Origin: Sarocladium kiliense
Lineage: Eukaryota > Ascomycota > Sordariomycetes > Hypocreales > Sarocladiaceae
Length of the DNA stretch: 64,000 bases
Assembly (NCBI GenBank): GCA_030734395.1
Contig: JAUZTG010000003.1
Location: forward strand, 310,001 to 374,000
Direction of reading: 5' to 3'
Every line of letters begins with the position of its first letter. Position 1 is the first letter of the stretch. The notes under the pieces were generated by a model. That model saw only the letters and a list, made by a program, of their open reading frames with translations. It did not search any database and was not told the DNA's origin. The position numbers and the translations under genes are program-made. Positions 46,944-58,344 of the stretch are shown here, in pieces.

Positions 46944-49530
46944 ATGGAGGACGCAGAGGGAAACGGTAGCCCCCCCGGGGCATCGAGCACAGTTGTGGCG
47001 GATGACCTGTCGCCTGTTGCGCAGTCGCCAAATAAGCGACCGCGAAGATCCAGAGTCTCGCTAGCTTGTCAAAGGTGTAAGCACCGAAAGCAGAAGGTCA
47101 GCTTCACTGTCCCTTGCTTCAACGCTTCTTGCTACAAGTCCTGAACTTACCTATGAGTACAGTGCAATGGTGGGCAGCCATCATGTGGAAGATGTCTCAA
47201 GCTCAACCTATCATGCCACTATGTGATGCCATCCTATACAAAGCCGGTCCAAGTCAAAATCTACATGAAAGCCCTTGAGGATCGTGTTGCTGAGCTGGAA
47301 ACGCTCTTGAAGAACGAAGGAGACCGTAACGTCTCACGGGATCACTGGGCAGCATCTGAGGGCCTTGAAGAGGATAGTGAAGGTCCCCAAACCCTTGTTA
47401 ATGCTGTCAGAGACCTGTCGTACGATGTGGCAGGCTCATATGTTGGCGGTACATCGACAATCACGCTCGGTAGGGCTCTGGGCAAAGCCTTAGCGATGGG
47501 ACAGCAGCTTTCTATGCCGGCAGTCAGCCCAGACGATCAATCGTTAAGGAATGCCGGTGCTATTGAAAGCTATCCTGGCTATCTGGCAACCACAGGCTTC
47601 TCCCTCCTGGCGCAGATGACACAAGCGACGGCAGATATCCTCGTCGATGCTTATCTGAAGCACATGTCGACAAACTTTCCCATCATGGTCTCTTCAGAGA
47701 TCCTTGATCTACATAAGAGACGTCTGGATCTGGAGAATCCTTATGAAGAGAGTACACTTCACCTGATATATGGCCTCGGAATCCATTTTCTTCAGAAGGT
47801 ACACAATTCCATGATCGTTGACTCCCTCAAAGGTGGAGTGGCTGCTTCGCCTAGTCCTCTTTGAGCTGCCAGACTCCAGATTCCCTTTACCTCTCTTTAG
47901 ACGAACCAAAGGAGGGAACACAAGGGACTATCTTGCTAACTTGGACTAGACCAGCGAAGCGAAGCTCTTCTACAATCCCGAACAATTCTACCTCGCAGCA
48001 CTTGAGGAGCGAGACACAATCCTCCGATTGGGAGACACTCGTGCACTGACTTATCTGATGCTACTCGGGCAGCACGTGAGTGATCTTCTCCCCCATCCTT
48101 CCACGACAGGGTGCCTTAAATGATAAAGCACCATCTAATCACATTGACAGTGTTTCAGGATGCCAAAGGAGCCAGGGGCATGGTACGTAGTAGTGGCCCT
48201 TCGGTCAAAACGCTAGAAAGACGAGATAACTGATGCCGATACAGGACCTTTTTCGGATTGGCCATGAAGCTCTGCATTGAACTTGGTCTACATCGGCAAA
48301 AGAGGTCTTCAAAAGTCTGCATGAAGTCCGAGCGACAGAAACGTCTGTTCTGGATTTGCTACTGGCACGAACGAGAGCTCGCAATTGCCATGGGACGGCC
48401 CCCTGCCATCAGCGATCGTGACATTGACCTGGAGGTATAAGCGCACCCCGAAAGAAGTTACCTGGAAAAGAGTGCTGACCAGTGTCGCAGCTTCCGTTAG
48501 ACGTCGATGAGGCTGCCCAGGACCTGGACACTCTGCAGAGAGCAACTGAACAGGATCGGACTGTGCCGGCCTTACCACCAACTAATCTGTCTACCTTGAT
48601 TCACCTACTAAGACTGAAGCGGATAGAATCGTCGATTCAGAACACAATCTACCGAGTGGACAGACTGATACCGTCCCAAGAGCTGTTTGAGCATACTAAT
48701 TCTTTTCTCGAAATGCTGGAAGCGTGGAAGGCGTGTGTCCCATGCCACGCAAATGACCAGGACAACCCGGATAGACAGATCTATCTCAGCTACGACTCTT
48801 ATGTGCGTCTTTATCCTTTCCCGATTGACCATCAGCCGCTCTACAAAGCTTATCCTAGGCAAGGACTAACACTGAACCTCTAGATGGCCTCGTACTACAA
48901 GACCCTCCGGATCCTGCTCCAGCCGCGGTTGTATGAGAAAGGAACGCCGATTCGGTACCTCAAACTCTGCGCGGAGGCCTGTAGAGGACTGTGCGAAACA
49001 TACAAGCGGCTGCATACCAGACTCCCAGTCTCATTCACATCATTGTCTCTACAATCCGTCTTCCTTGCAGGTAAGTCCTTGGCACACGGTCGCAATATTG
49101 GACAAAGGTTGAACTGTTGCCTATAGGTCTCACCCTTGTGTATTGCATGTGGGTTGACACATCCAACGACAAAGCCTCGGAGAATTACAATGCCTTGAAC
49201 GACTGTAGCATTATGCTATACGTCATGGCGGAACGGTGGTCGGCTGGTCAACGGTATCGGGATCTATTCGAGCTGGTCAAGAGGTCTGTTCTCGAGACCA
49301 TCGAAAAGGGCCATCACGTACCTCGAACCGCCGTTACCTCGATGAAGGACAGCATGCAGATACCCTTACAGCAGCTTCAGGTGGATGCGAACATTGGCAA
49401 TGTGGCAGATGACTTGGGACAGATCATCGGAGATCTGACTGGAGGGACGATTGCGGCGTGGGAAGAGGATGCCATGAATCTATGGAATATGGATCCGAGC
49501 TCTAACATGTTTGCGTATCTCAACGAATAG
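46944..49530 (+). CDS. Zn(II)2Cys6 transcription factor of the accessory cluster (first)
   Basis: It is spread over about eight exons. Exon 1 (46944-47096) joined to the exon starting at 47163 builds the zinc cluster CQRCKHRKQK + CNGGQPSCGRC..C. A coiled-coil dimerisation helix follows (KIYMKALEDRVAELETLLK). The fungal-specific transcription factor domain spans the 47.6-48.4 kb exons, with the recognisable MKLCIELGLHR and RLFWICYWHERELAIAMGRPPAISD. The C-terminus ends with a Trp/Asp/Met-rich acidic segment (WNMDPSSNMFAYLNE), a possible activation region. It is divergent from the LLM monooxygenase and probably regulates it. The first Met at 46944 has a fair context. Exon borders between 47.8 and 48.5 kb were inferred from motif continuity. 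Confidence 0.85.
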
Positions 49531-49648
49531 AAGACGAACGGTTTATGCACAGATCGGATTTCTTCCAACTTTCTAATGAGTCTATAATCCTACCCGCCAT
49601 AATTTGCTAGGTTTGCCGCACATGGCCTAAATTCATAACCGGCACCTC

Positions 49649-50920
49649 TCATGCGCTGCTAGCTGACGCCTGCTTTTCATCCCACGTCGGATAAGTAGTA
49701 TATCCATTCTCACGAACTCCATCCCAGCTTCCGTAGAAGCGACTACGATCATATTCCTCCAATGGCTTGCCCGACTTGATTCGTTCCGGCAGATCAGGAT
49801 TGCTCACAAAGAGCTTCGCGAAAGCAACGGCGTCCCATTGTTCAACGGCAGACTGCGCATTGACAGCATTCCACCCTCCACACGTTATGCAGGGAATACC
49901 AGTTTGCTTGAAGATGAGACGGAAGGGCTCGTAGGTGACTTCAGGGAGTTTCCAGCTGTCGAAGAAGACCGTTTTGTTGGCCTCAACCCTGTCCATTCGA
50001 GGTTCGATGAAATGGATGTAGGACAGCTTCTCTTCTCTGGTGGTAAGTTGGGCGAGCTGCTCGCAGAGATATGACCATGTCTCTATACGCTCGGCCCCGA
50101 AAGTCCCGTTGTAGAGGCCAGCTGGCTCTAAGCGAACGCCGACGTTTGAAGCATGTATCTCCGTGGCAACGGCTCGAATCAGCTCGAGCGGGAACTTGCA
50201 CCGAGCTTGTGGTGATCCGCCGTAGGAGTCGCCCCTGGTGTTGATATTGGAATGCAAGAATTGGTCAAGAACTAGACATAGTCAGCAGTGATCCATCAAT
50301 AGAGCTGGGTCAGGGGACATACGATTGCCATTGCCCCCGTTGATCTCGACCCCGTCAAAGCCAAGATCAATCGCCGTCCGAGCGGCCTTGACAAAGTCTT
50401 CTATCGTGATAGCCATCTGCTCCTCTGACATCGCGACAGGCGGAAAGTCCTTATACTTGATCTTCTCCTTCGTGTCAGCCGTGCGAAACGGAAAAGTCTC
50501 GTCAGTCTCCCATGGCGTCGCACTGGCGCTGACCACCGCACAGCCCGTCATTTGAGGGATTGTTGCTCGTCCCGCATGCCAGAGCTGCGCATAGATGAAG
50601 CCACCTTTGTCGTGAACGCCTTTTACGAGTGCCCTCCAACCGCTGAGTTGCGTCTCGTGGAAAAGCCCTGGCACACCAGGCATACCGCTGGCTTCAAGGG
50701 ATGGTGGAATGCCTTCCGTGATGAGCAGACCGCCGGGTGAAGCTCGCTGGCTGTAATACAGGCTGCCGACATGATCGTGAATCCAGACTTTGTTATCCAC
50801 GGATCCCGATAACGGCACGCCTCGATTCCGTGTCATCGGGGCCATGACGACCCGATGGGTGAGAGTTATTCGCCCGTTGGCGATGCTTAGTGGTGTGAAC
50901 AGTGGCGAAGATCCTGACAT
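49649..50920 (-). CDS. Old Yellow Enzyme family NADH:flavin oxidoreductase with altered active site
   Basis: Two exons (50920-50323 and 50271-49649) encode 406 residues. The start MSGSSPLFTPLSIANGRI is the usual OYE beginning; an in-frame Met at 50980 adds 20 residues. FMN-binding TIM-barrel motifs are clear: VVMAPMTRNRG, GLLITEG, IYAQLWHAGRA, FDGVEINGGNGN joined to LLDQFL, NTRGDSYGG, and CGGWNAVNAQ near the phosphate site. Typical OYEs have EIHxANGY in the substrate site. Here the His and the Tyr proton donor are both Asn, while the second ligand Asn is kept. The enzyme should still bind FMN, but its substrate or reaction may differ. It is tail-to-tail with the first cluster regulator, separated by 118 bp. 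Confidence 0.92.
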
Positions 50921-51354
50921 GGTGCTCTTTCCAGAAGGCGGAGGCTGATAGAGTTGGGCTGCAAAGTCGTCGAGTGTCACATCTCGACCTTCTCTGCCTT
51001 TTGAGAGTACTTGCAGTGCATTATCTTAGCGGCGACTTAGCAATTGCGACATGAAGACGCGCCGGAACGCCATCTTGGGGCCGATAGTCCCGCAATTCCC
51101 CGCCAATGTATCGACCGCAATTGACTTGCTCCGTCCAGGCTTCGGAAGAGTGTCTCGATAATGCGGATGCCTAGATCCGATACATACCTGTAAGGCGGAA
51201 GCATCCGTTCCTTGTGGGGACAGCCACAGCACCATTCCCTCGTGGAGCACTTGCGGGACTTCCTCCTAGTCACTGGTCACTCTTTCACTACAATCCATGG
51301 ACAATCGGTGATGTTGCGAATTGCTGGTTTATGACTTTGCTATGTCTCGATTCT
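50921..51354. promoter_or_regulatory. OYE promoter and amidase 3' region
   Basis: About 0.43 kb. CGGAAGCATCCG at 51196-51207 (CGG-N6-CCG) lies 276 bp upstream of the OYE start. Confidence 0.4.
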
Positions 51355-53424
51355 TTAGAAAGCCGTCCGCCCAGTCTGCACAGTCTTGACAACCCCCTTC
51401 GCTGCTAGCTTCTCTACAATCGATAGCAACAGCCCATCGCATCCTGGAGCGGCTACGAGGTCCACATTCACGGGCATCATCTCTTCCTGCATACTGATAT
51501 AGCTTTGGTATGCCACCTGTCCCACGGGGAACCCAATCTGTGGACAATGAGCCATGCTTGCTAGGTAGTTGCTTGGCACCGTCGGACCTTGACCAGGCGT
51601 CGTGATTGTCAATGTCGTGGCACCCGGCAAGCTGTTCAGCTCTTGTTGGCGGTATGACGGAATTCCTCCAGTACCCATGTCCAGGATCATGATCCCATCT
51701 GAGCATGTATCAGCATCTGGACGAAGGACATGAGATGTGAAGAATTCCTGGAACTCCTGCTGCCTCTCGACCGCGACATTGTAATCATCCTCCGTCAAGT
51801 TCACACTCCGCTGGAAGGCACCGCGCGGGTTCGGATCGAGAGGCGGATATCCCGCCCCAGGAAACATGTCTTCCCATGCTTCAGCCAGTGGTTTGCCAAC
51901 TTTCTGGTATGACACGTACTCTGCTAGGCGGTTACTGCCAAGCTGGAACGACGTGATGTTTCTGATTGATGGATTCGTAACCTTCTCATTCAGAAGTTCC
52001 GTGAAGTTCAATGCCACCCTCTTCATGTCGAATTCCTCCTCGAGGGTATCCATCAACTCTTCGAACAGCTTCTGCGCATCTGGGTTCTGCAGCGGGAAGT
52101 AGTCCACAGGATACACAAGCTTCTTGGGTACGCTGCCTGTAAAGCTCAAGTTCATTGGGACCGTCGAGTCCTGATACCAGAGTTTGGAAACTTGGTCAAA
52201 CAGCTTAGGATCCCGAGCAAAGAACCCAGCTGTGTCCATCTCCGTTGCCAGAGGGATGACACCAGAGAGGTTCATGCTATTCCAGGTAGGACGAATGCCG
52301 TAGCTGCCAACGAGCGCCGCCGGCTTACGAACACTGCCCCGTGTGTCGCTTCCAATGGCGATATCAACCCAGTCATAGGCGGCGATGGCCGCGGCACTAC
52401 CAGACGAGGATGACGCAGCGGTGAGGTATCCATCACCACGGGGGTTCCAGGGGTAGTGGATATCGACAAACTGCCACGGGTCGGCACCATGTGCGAATTG
52501 GCTCGTTTTCGTTTTTCCCTGCATACAAGATTAGACCTCCTCGCGAACTATATCTCGATGTCAATGTGTCGATGGGTCTCTTACAATAATGACAGCACCC
52601 ATATCGAGAAGCATTTCGATAGAAAGGGCGGTGACGTTGGGCGCCTCGTAGACTTCAGTGTAACTCCTTGAACCTCCTCCAGTCTTCACACCTTCCAGAT
52701 CGTAAATATCCTTGAGCGCGACTCGAATGCCCGCCATGGGACGGTCATCGCCGAGCCAGTACAGCTTGGAGGGCACTGGGATCCATGCGTCTTGGTACGG
52801 CGAAAGCATCAAGTCCACTGGCGCATATGCGCTTGAGTTCGGTTGGGGAGTTACTCCGAACAAGAACGCCTCGAACTGGTCACGGTGCAGACGGTATGCC
52901 TCATAAATGGCAAGTTGGGCCTGGCTGACAGACAACGTGTAAGGACCGGGCCGGAGCTTGCTGAACTCTGACATGACGAGTACGTTGACACCAGTCTCAC
53001 CGAGCTTTTTCGGGCCAGAGTTGTCGCTGAGTAGCAGGTATTTCACGCCATTGCTTTGCATCCAGGTAGCTACATCGTCAGCCAGGACAGCATCTGATGG
53101 CATCAAGATAGCAAGGGATTCCAGGAAGTCGATTGTCCACACATCATCCGAATCGTATGACGCCGTCAGTTCCCGGAGAGTTCCAGCCGTCACCGTAGTC
53201 TCATTCGTCTTAAAGACCGTCAAGGGCAGCGTCGCTACCTTGGGACTGAAGGTAGAGCATCCCGAGACGACAGGCTGCGCGGGAGAATAGTATGTTCCAT
53301 TGCCCAACGTGTACGAGAATGCCCCCGAGGAGGAGGGTTCAAGTGCTGTCAGAGACGCTGCAACGGCTGGAGCAGCAAGGATAGCCAATGCCGTGAGGCT
53401 AACAGCAGATGGTAAGATCTGCAT
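51355..53424 (-). CDS. Secreted amidase (amidase-signature family)
   Basis: Two exons (53424-52585 and 52518-51355) encode 667 residues. The Met at 53424 starts a clean signal peptide (MQILPSAVSLTALAILAAPAVAA); an upstream Met at 53463 would bury it. About 220 residues of uncharacterised N-terminal domain precede the amidase fold. Catalytic elements are present: the Lys in AGIRVALKDIYDLEGV, the cis-Ser in AASSSSGSAAAIA, and the nucleophile Ser in IGSDTRGSVRKPA. Several N-x-S/T sites suggest glycosylation. It would hydrolyse an amide outside the cell or in the secretory path, releasing ammonia and an acid. In the cluster it may act on the external substrate before uptake. Confidence 0.9.
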
Positions 53425-53935
53425 GACGAATAGATCTGATTCTAGGCTGTTTGCAACGGTCAATTTGCAAAGCGACCTCGACCAGACTGGGGTAGCAACC
53501 CATGTCTTATACCAACTTCATAGTTTTCTTCATGCTGGCGCCGCGGGCTTGGGTCCGACTTCGGCAAGGTATGAGGACCCCGTACAGATAGCATCCTGAC
53601 TCCAGTGGACATGTAGCGCAACTGCCAAGGCTTTATTGACCATGTTCCTCCAGCAAACACCTGTTCGCCGTGGAGAAAGACAACGAAGACGACCGGCGGG
53701 GGATAAACCCCTGTCGATTGATGATGTAACCGTTCATCGCGATTTCGTCGACAAAAGATAAGGCCTCGTTGATGCAGCGATAGGCCTGGCGCTGTTCATT
53801 TAGTAAAGAGCACTGCGGGGCCCCGGGTCCACGCTCAGATAACGTTGGAAACTAGCAATCGGCAGATAGGCTTATTTCCGGGAAGGTTGGGAGTGTATGC
53901 AACTCAGTGCTGTAGTGCCCCATCCTCTGAAGTGT
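53425..53935. promoter_or_regulatory. Amidase promoter and 3' region of the second cluster regulator
   Basis: 0.5 kb. It contains CGGGCTTGGGTCCG at 53544-53557 (CGG-N8-CCG), 120 bp upstream of the amidase start. That is the same spacing as the site at 46449. Confidence 0.4.
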
Positions 53936-56531
53936 TCATGGCCTGTGTTGACCATCATCGTGTAGTGTGGTGTCCAAGTTGTCCATCAGCGGCAGGCCCT
54001 GAAAATGGGAAGCCTCCCACACCCAACTGTTGACAAGATTGCTCTCGACATTCACCGGTGCATAGCAATCTAACAAACTGGCGACATTGAGAATTTGGTC
54101 CGGCGAGATGCCTTGTTCCCCGTGATGATGGGCCATCAGGGGAGGCGATTGATCCGGCATTGGACGGAGAGTACCGTCTTGCTGATCTAAGAGATGCAGC
54201 ATATTGTGAAGACGCTCTAGCTCTTCCCTGCGGAACCGCGCTGGTTGGTTGCCACCAGCGACAAGAGCGTCGAGGACGCGTCTTGAAGTCTCCAAGTATG
54301 ATTCGTCAATTGGCTCTGAGAAGGGGTCGATGACAGACAAGAGACAAAGAACAAACGCGGCAGAAAAAGCGTGATCCAGATCAAAGGGTAAGAAGAGCTC
54401 TGTAAGAAGTCACTGTTAGACAGAACACATCGAGGAGGCAGCTTCCCTACCTAGCAAATCTTGAGATTGGAGCGCTGAGAGAATGCGGAGACTTCTCTGA
54501 GCGGATTCACAACAGGTCTTGAGCAGGGCCTCGATAGGCTCGGCTACTTTCCTGTTGCTCCCGGGCGACCGCGCTCCCTTCTCAAGCTTCTCTCGCAAGA
54601 GGCACATGAGAATGGGTCTTGTGGCAAGAGTCACGCACTAGAGCGCGAATGAGTTCACCGTTCCTTGCATTCGCGCGAGATAATGGGCATACCTGGTGAT
54701 AACAAAGGTTCAGTGTTGCAGAAAGCCTCGATATTGGGCCCTGGTTATCCATCTTCAGGTCAGGTGAAGAGTTCAAGTCCAAGCCAAGTGTGGCAAGCTC
54801 CCTCAATCTCTGCTGCACAATTTTGGGAAATGAAGCATCCAACTTGCCATCAATTCCGTAAATCGCTGCGCTCGATGCTCAGCTTCGGACTACCCTGCCA
54901 TGGAAGAAGCAACTTACTGTGAAGGACTTTGGCAATCAGTCTGGACAGCTTGATGTGCATGTCGAGCGAGCTTGACTTTCGTTGCGATTGATGTGGGCGA
55001 GGCACCGGAACCGAGACGTCATCGTCATGGACAGAGTTTGGAGCGCCCATCATGGAAGAGAACTTGCGATCCAGTATATACAGCGTCCACCAAACGTTGC
55101 GGTAACGTGGCGCGTCTGGGTCATCCTCAAATTGGCCCATCAAGTCCCGATGAAGGCCTTGGCTAAGCGCAATCCTGAGACCCAAGCCAAGCTGAGAGGG
55201 AGTACGATCAGTCCCACGGCACATGATCCTGGGAATCCATGAACTTACATATACATAAGCGCTGTTGCGATGATCTACCGCCTGTAGGTACAAAGCGAGA
55301 CCACAGCACACTTCAATGGACAAGATTGGATCCTGATAAAGGCCATCGGCATCGGGAAAGAGCTCCATAGCGCGCAGGAAGTACTCGCTCTCCGGAGATC
55401 CAACCTTGGATGTACCCCGAGCAAGAAGCGCCTTACCCAGAGCCATGATCAGGAAGTATTGGACATACCAGATCCTGTTCTCGGGGCTTAGAGGTTGTGG
55501 GCCCTCATTATATAATGAGTAGAGTCGTCGCATGAAGTACTGTTCTTCAAAGATATGATAGGTCTGGCTTATGTGGAATTTGACGGTGTTGGTGAGGTAC
55601 AGAGCGTAGTCCAAGGAGGGGAGGGTTTCCATCGTGATGATAGACCCGACTTCCCTCGAGTTTGGGAACTCGACGGCGACTGCAGCACCATCCTGGTTTA
55701 GAGGACCCTGGGGCGATGTATCGTGGTTGAGGTACTGTAGTCCGTCTCAACAACGTGAACGTTCGTCGAAACACATCGCAGGGGTGAAGAAGAAAGGAAC
55801 GAACCTGCCTGATCATGCCCATGACGTGTTGGCTGTAGGCCCATGTAGAGGATGGTCCAAGAAAGCCTGCTCTATTTCAGCGTTCTGAATGTAGCGATGA
55901 GCGTGTTCGAGCCTACGTCTTCTCCCTTGGGGGTCTATAACGAATTTTGATGGGGTGGTTACCAAAGGATTCGTCATCTTGGGCAGGCCATCGTCATCGG
56001 CCCTGCTGCCAGCTGTCTCCTGATCGAGATTTGATTCATCTTGATTCTCACCTGCTTGGAGAAGGAAAGATCAGTTACACGAAGGTACCAGATATATTTT
56101 ACAGTCAAACAAGGGCAGGCTGGACACACCATTGCTCATGTGGCGATTGGAACGTCTTTTGGATCGACTGTGAGACTCATCCCAGTCTTGAGCTTTCCGT
56201 TTGAGTTCGTTGAGATGGCTAAGAATTGTTAGTAAGGCATGCCGCTCCAATGGCTGGTGGTGGGTGCTGTTACTTCTCAGAAACCAGAATCTTGCGATCT
56301 TCAGGCTCGAAGACGCAGTCTGTTGAGCGCCGGACACAATTGGCGCATGGACATGATCCAGAGCATCGAACCTTGCGCTCACGGCAGGCTCGACAGCTAT
56401 GGGCAAAAGTCAGTCGCTAAAGACACATGCAATGGTGGTGCACACAATCAAGCAAGGGTTCAACAAGGCAAGTGTTCATACGCGACGTTTGTTCGTTTGT
56501 TGGGTTGGCTTGGCGATGTGTGATCACCCAT
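53936..56531 (-). CDS. Zn(II)2Cys6 transcription factor of the accessory cluster (second)
   Basis: A multi-exon gene. The first exons (56531-56482, 56396-56274, 56218-56130, 56051-55917) keep phase and build the zinc cluster CRACRERKVRCSGSCPCANC..C, an unusually compact form with CSGSCPC in the middle. A basic linker follows (RSKRRSNRHMSN), then FLGPSSTWAYSQHVMGMI. The fungal-specific transcription factor domain is clear in the 55.6-54.9 kb exons: FEEQYFMRRLYSLY, YVQYFLIMALGKALLARG, GLRIALSQGLHRDL and WWTLYILDRKFSSMMGAPNSV. The C-terminal exons end after SNLVNSWVWEASHFQGLP, an aromatic/acidic segment that may activate transcription. The start at 56531 is the Met nearest the zinc cluster; a further in-frame Met exists at 56651. 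Confidence 0.83.
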
Positions 56532-56969
56532 CTTGAAGACCATCAAACGAGGAATCTCCAGAGACTTCAAAATGTCGAGATTTGCCGAGGACCCCGAGTG
56601 ATCAGAGCCTTTGCGTGATGGAGTTGCTCGCGAATTTGGTGTCTGGATCAATTCGTTGGGCGGGCAGGATTGGGGGTTGAGGTTAGGCTAGGCGGATCCT
56701 TGGATATTTAGCGGCCAACCCAGGGACATGCTGTAGCGATCCATCGGTGCCGTTGCCCTTAGCTTTCAGTGTCTTTGATCACTGCGTTAGTACTGCAGCT
56801 TGCGGGCCTATTACCAGTCTCTTTATGCACTGAGCTTGCCGAGACCTACTGTAGTCGAGGCTCATCTGACATGACCAGTTTACCAACATGATTCCCGGTA
56901 TCATCCATTACATGCATTGGAGAGCGCTCAAGACGGCACTTTGGCATATGGTGCTTTGATACTACGAGA
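56532..56969. other. Promoter of the second regulator and aldolase 3' region
   Basis: About 0.44 kb with no gene-like frame. No well-formed CGG..CCG site was noticed here, unlike in the other cluster promoters. Confidence 0.4.
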
Positions 56970-57892
56970 CTACTTCTGGACTTGCGCCACTGCCTCAGCA
57001 CACTTGGCTGCTCCTCCAGCTATCAACCCTGAGTCTTGTTGGCACAGTATCCAGCGAACCCCCAGTTCATTAATAGCCCAGTCGTGAATGTCAGGTTGGT
57101 CATAGATGCCAGCCAGTCCCATGATCTTGCCATGCTTCTTACATGCCTTGCTCACAGCCGCCAACGCCGACTTGAACGTTTCGGTCCTGAACCCTGACGG
57201 TACACCCAGTTCTATGGCAAGGTCGTTGGATCCAATCAGGAGAACATCTACTCCTGGGACAGCCGCAATCTGGTCAATGTTCTCAATAGTCGACTTGTTC
57301 TCGACCATGAGGAACACAGATGAGGCTGATGCATTTGTCTCCGCGATGATCTTGTCTGACGGAGTTGGCTTCAGGTCCCATACTGGTAGTTGGCCAGTCA
57401 TTGAGCGACAGCCTTGAGGAAACTCCCTGGAAGGATATTTGCAAATATCAACTGCACTCTTAGCCTCCTCTGTTCATGTGTGCATTCGGTTAGTTGAAGT
57501 CTTCCGATCACGAGTCGTGAGTGGTAACTGACCGGCGGTCTGGATGTGTGGGAAGATGATGCCCATGGCTCCTCCGTCAAGAATCCTTTGAACAAAGCCA
57601 TTCCCACATTGGTGAGGCACGCGCACAAAAGGAGTTATACCCGTGGGAAGTGCGAAGCTGCAAAGTGCGTTCGCATGCTCTATTGTCAGGCTAGAGTGCT
57701 CTAAATCGATGAAGACGCAATCGAAGCCAGCATTCGTAGCCAACTGAATTACCTGAGGATTGGTGACGAGACGGACCCCCAGCGCCTGTGGCAGTTAGCT
57801 TTGCAAACCATGTCGAATGTTCTGATTATCTTGACCTTGCACAGGCTGTTATTCGACGCTCTGCTTAGAGCGTTCTGTAATGACTTGAACAT
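56970..57892 (-). CDS. HpcH/HpaI-type class II aldolase
   Basis: Three exons (57892-57836, 57785-57533, 57469-56970) keep phase and give 269 residues. Landmarks are GVRLVTNPQVIQLATNAGFDC, FIDLEHSSL, GGAMGIIFPHIQTA, the metal-site VENKSTIENIDQIAAVPGVD, and LLIGSNDLAIELG. The family performs divalent-metal-dependent, reversible aldol cleavage of 4-hydroxy-2-oxo acids to pyruvate and an aldehyde, with broad substrate range. It is divergent from the aspartate-type aminotransferase with 452 bp between starts. This suggests consecutive steps: an amino acid is transaminated to a 2-oxo acid that the aldolase then cleaves. No signal peptide is seen, so it should be cytosolic. Confidence 0.9.
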
Positions 57893-58344
57893 CGTGTGAC
57901 TGTCGTGTGCTGAAAACCCTGGTATTACAGGCTCAAGGCAGGACTCGATCTCGTCGGCTTTCGCCTATCAATTAAAAGTACGATACGGTACTTTTACTTA
58001 TAATTATCAGCAAACAGTCCCGGTACCTGATAAATCTCGACCATGATGTCCAGACAGGTCATTTGCGCTGGGGACTTGCTCGGGAGTGGGTCCCGAGGAT
58101 GAAGAAGTTCCGGGCTCGGGACGAACGTCCGAGCAATGGCACGTTACGATGTCGGCGAGTTCGAGAGGGCCTTGTAAGTTCCAGGGGCCAATTAATCCGA
58201 TGTGTTGCTGGACGCATGCTCAATTACACGATCAGTCAAGTTCATAAAGTCAAAGGTATTGGGCGATGAATCTGTTGGTACTCAACGATCGGTAACCCAA
58301 ACAACTGGTAACCTCTGGTGCTTCAACACATATATTGTGCGAAA
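57893..58344. promoter_or_regulatory. Divergent promoter between aldolase and aminotransferase
   Basis: 452 bp shared by the two divergent genes. It carries a near-perfect palindrome at 58114-58134 (gctcgggacg aa cgtccgagc), containing CGG-N9-CCG at 58117-58131, almost exactly midway between the start codons. An A/T-rich patch lies around 57968-58008. Confidence 0.5.

Noticed and set aside
46944..53424. Identification as the nicotinate (hxn) cluster
   Set aside because: OYE, amidase and transporters match in type, but the molybdenum hydroxylase and other hxn enzymes are absent and an LLM monooxygenase, aldolase and aminotransferase are present instead.
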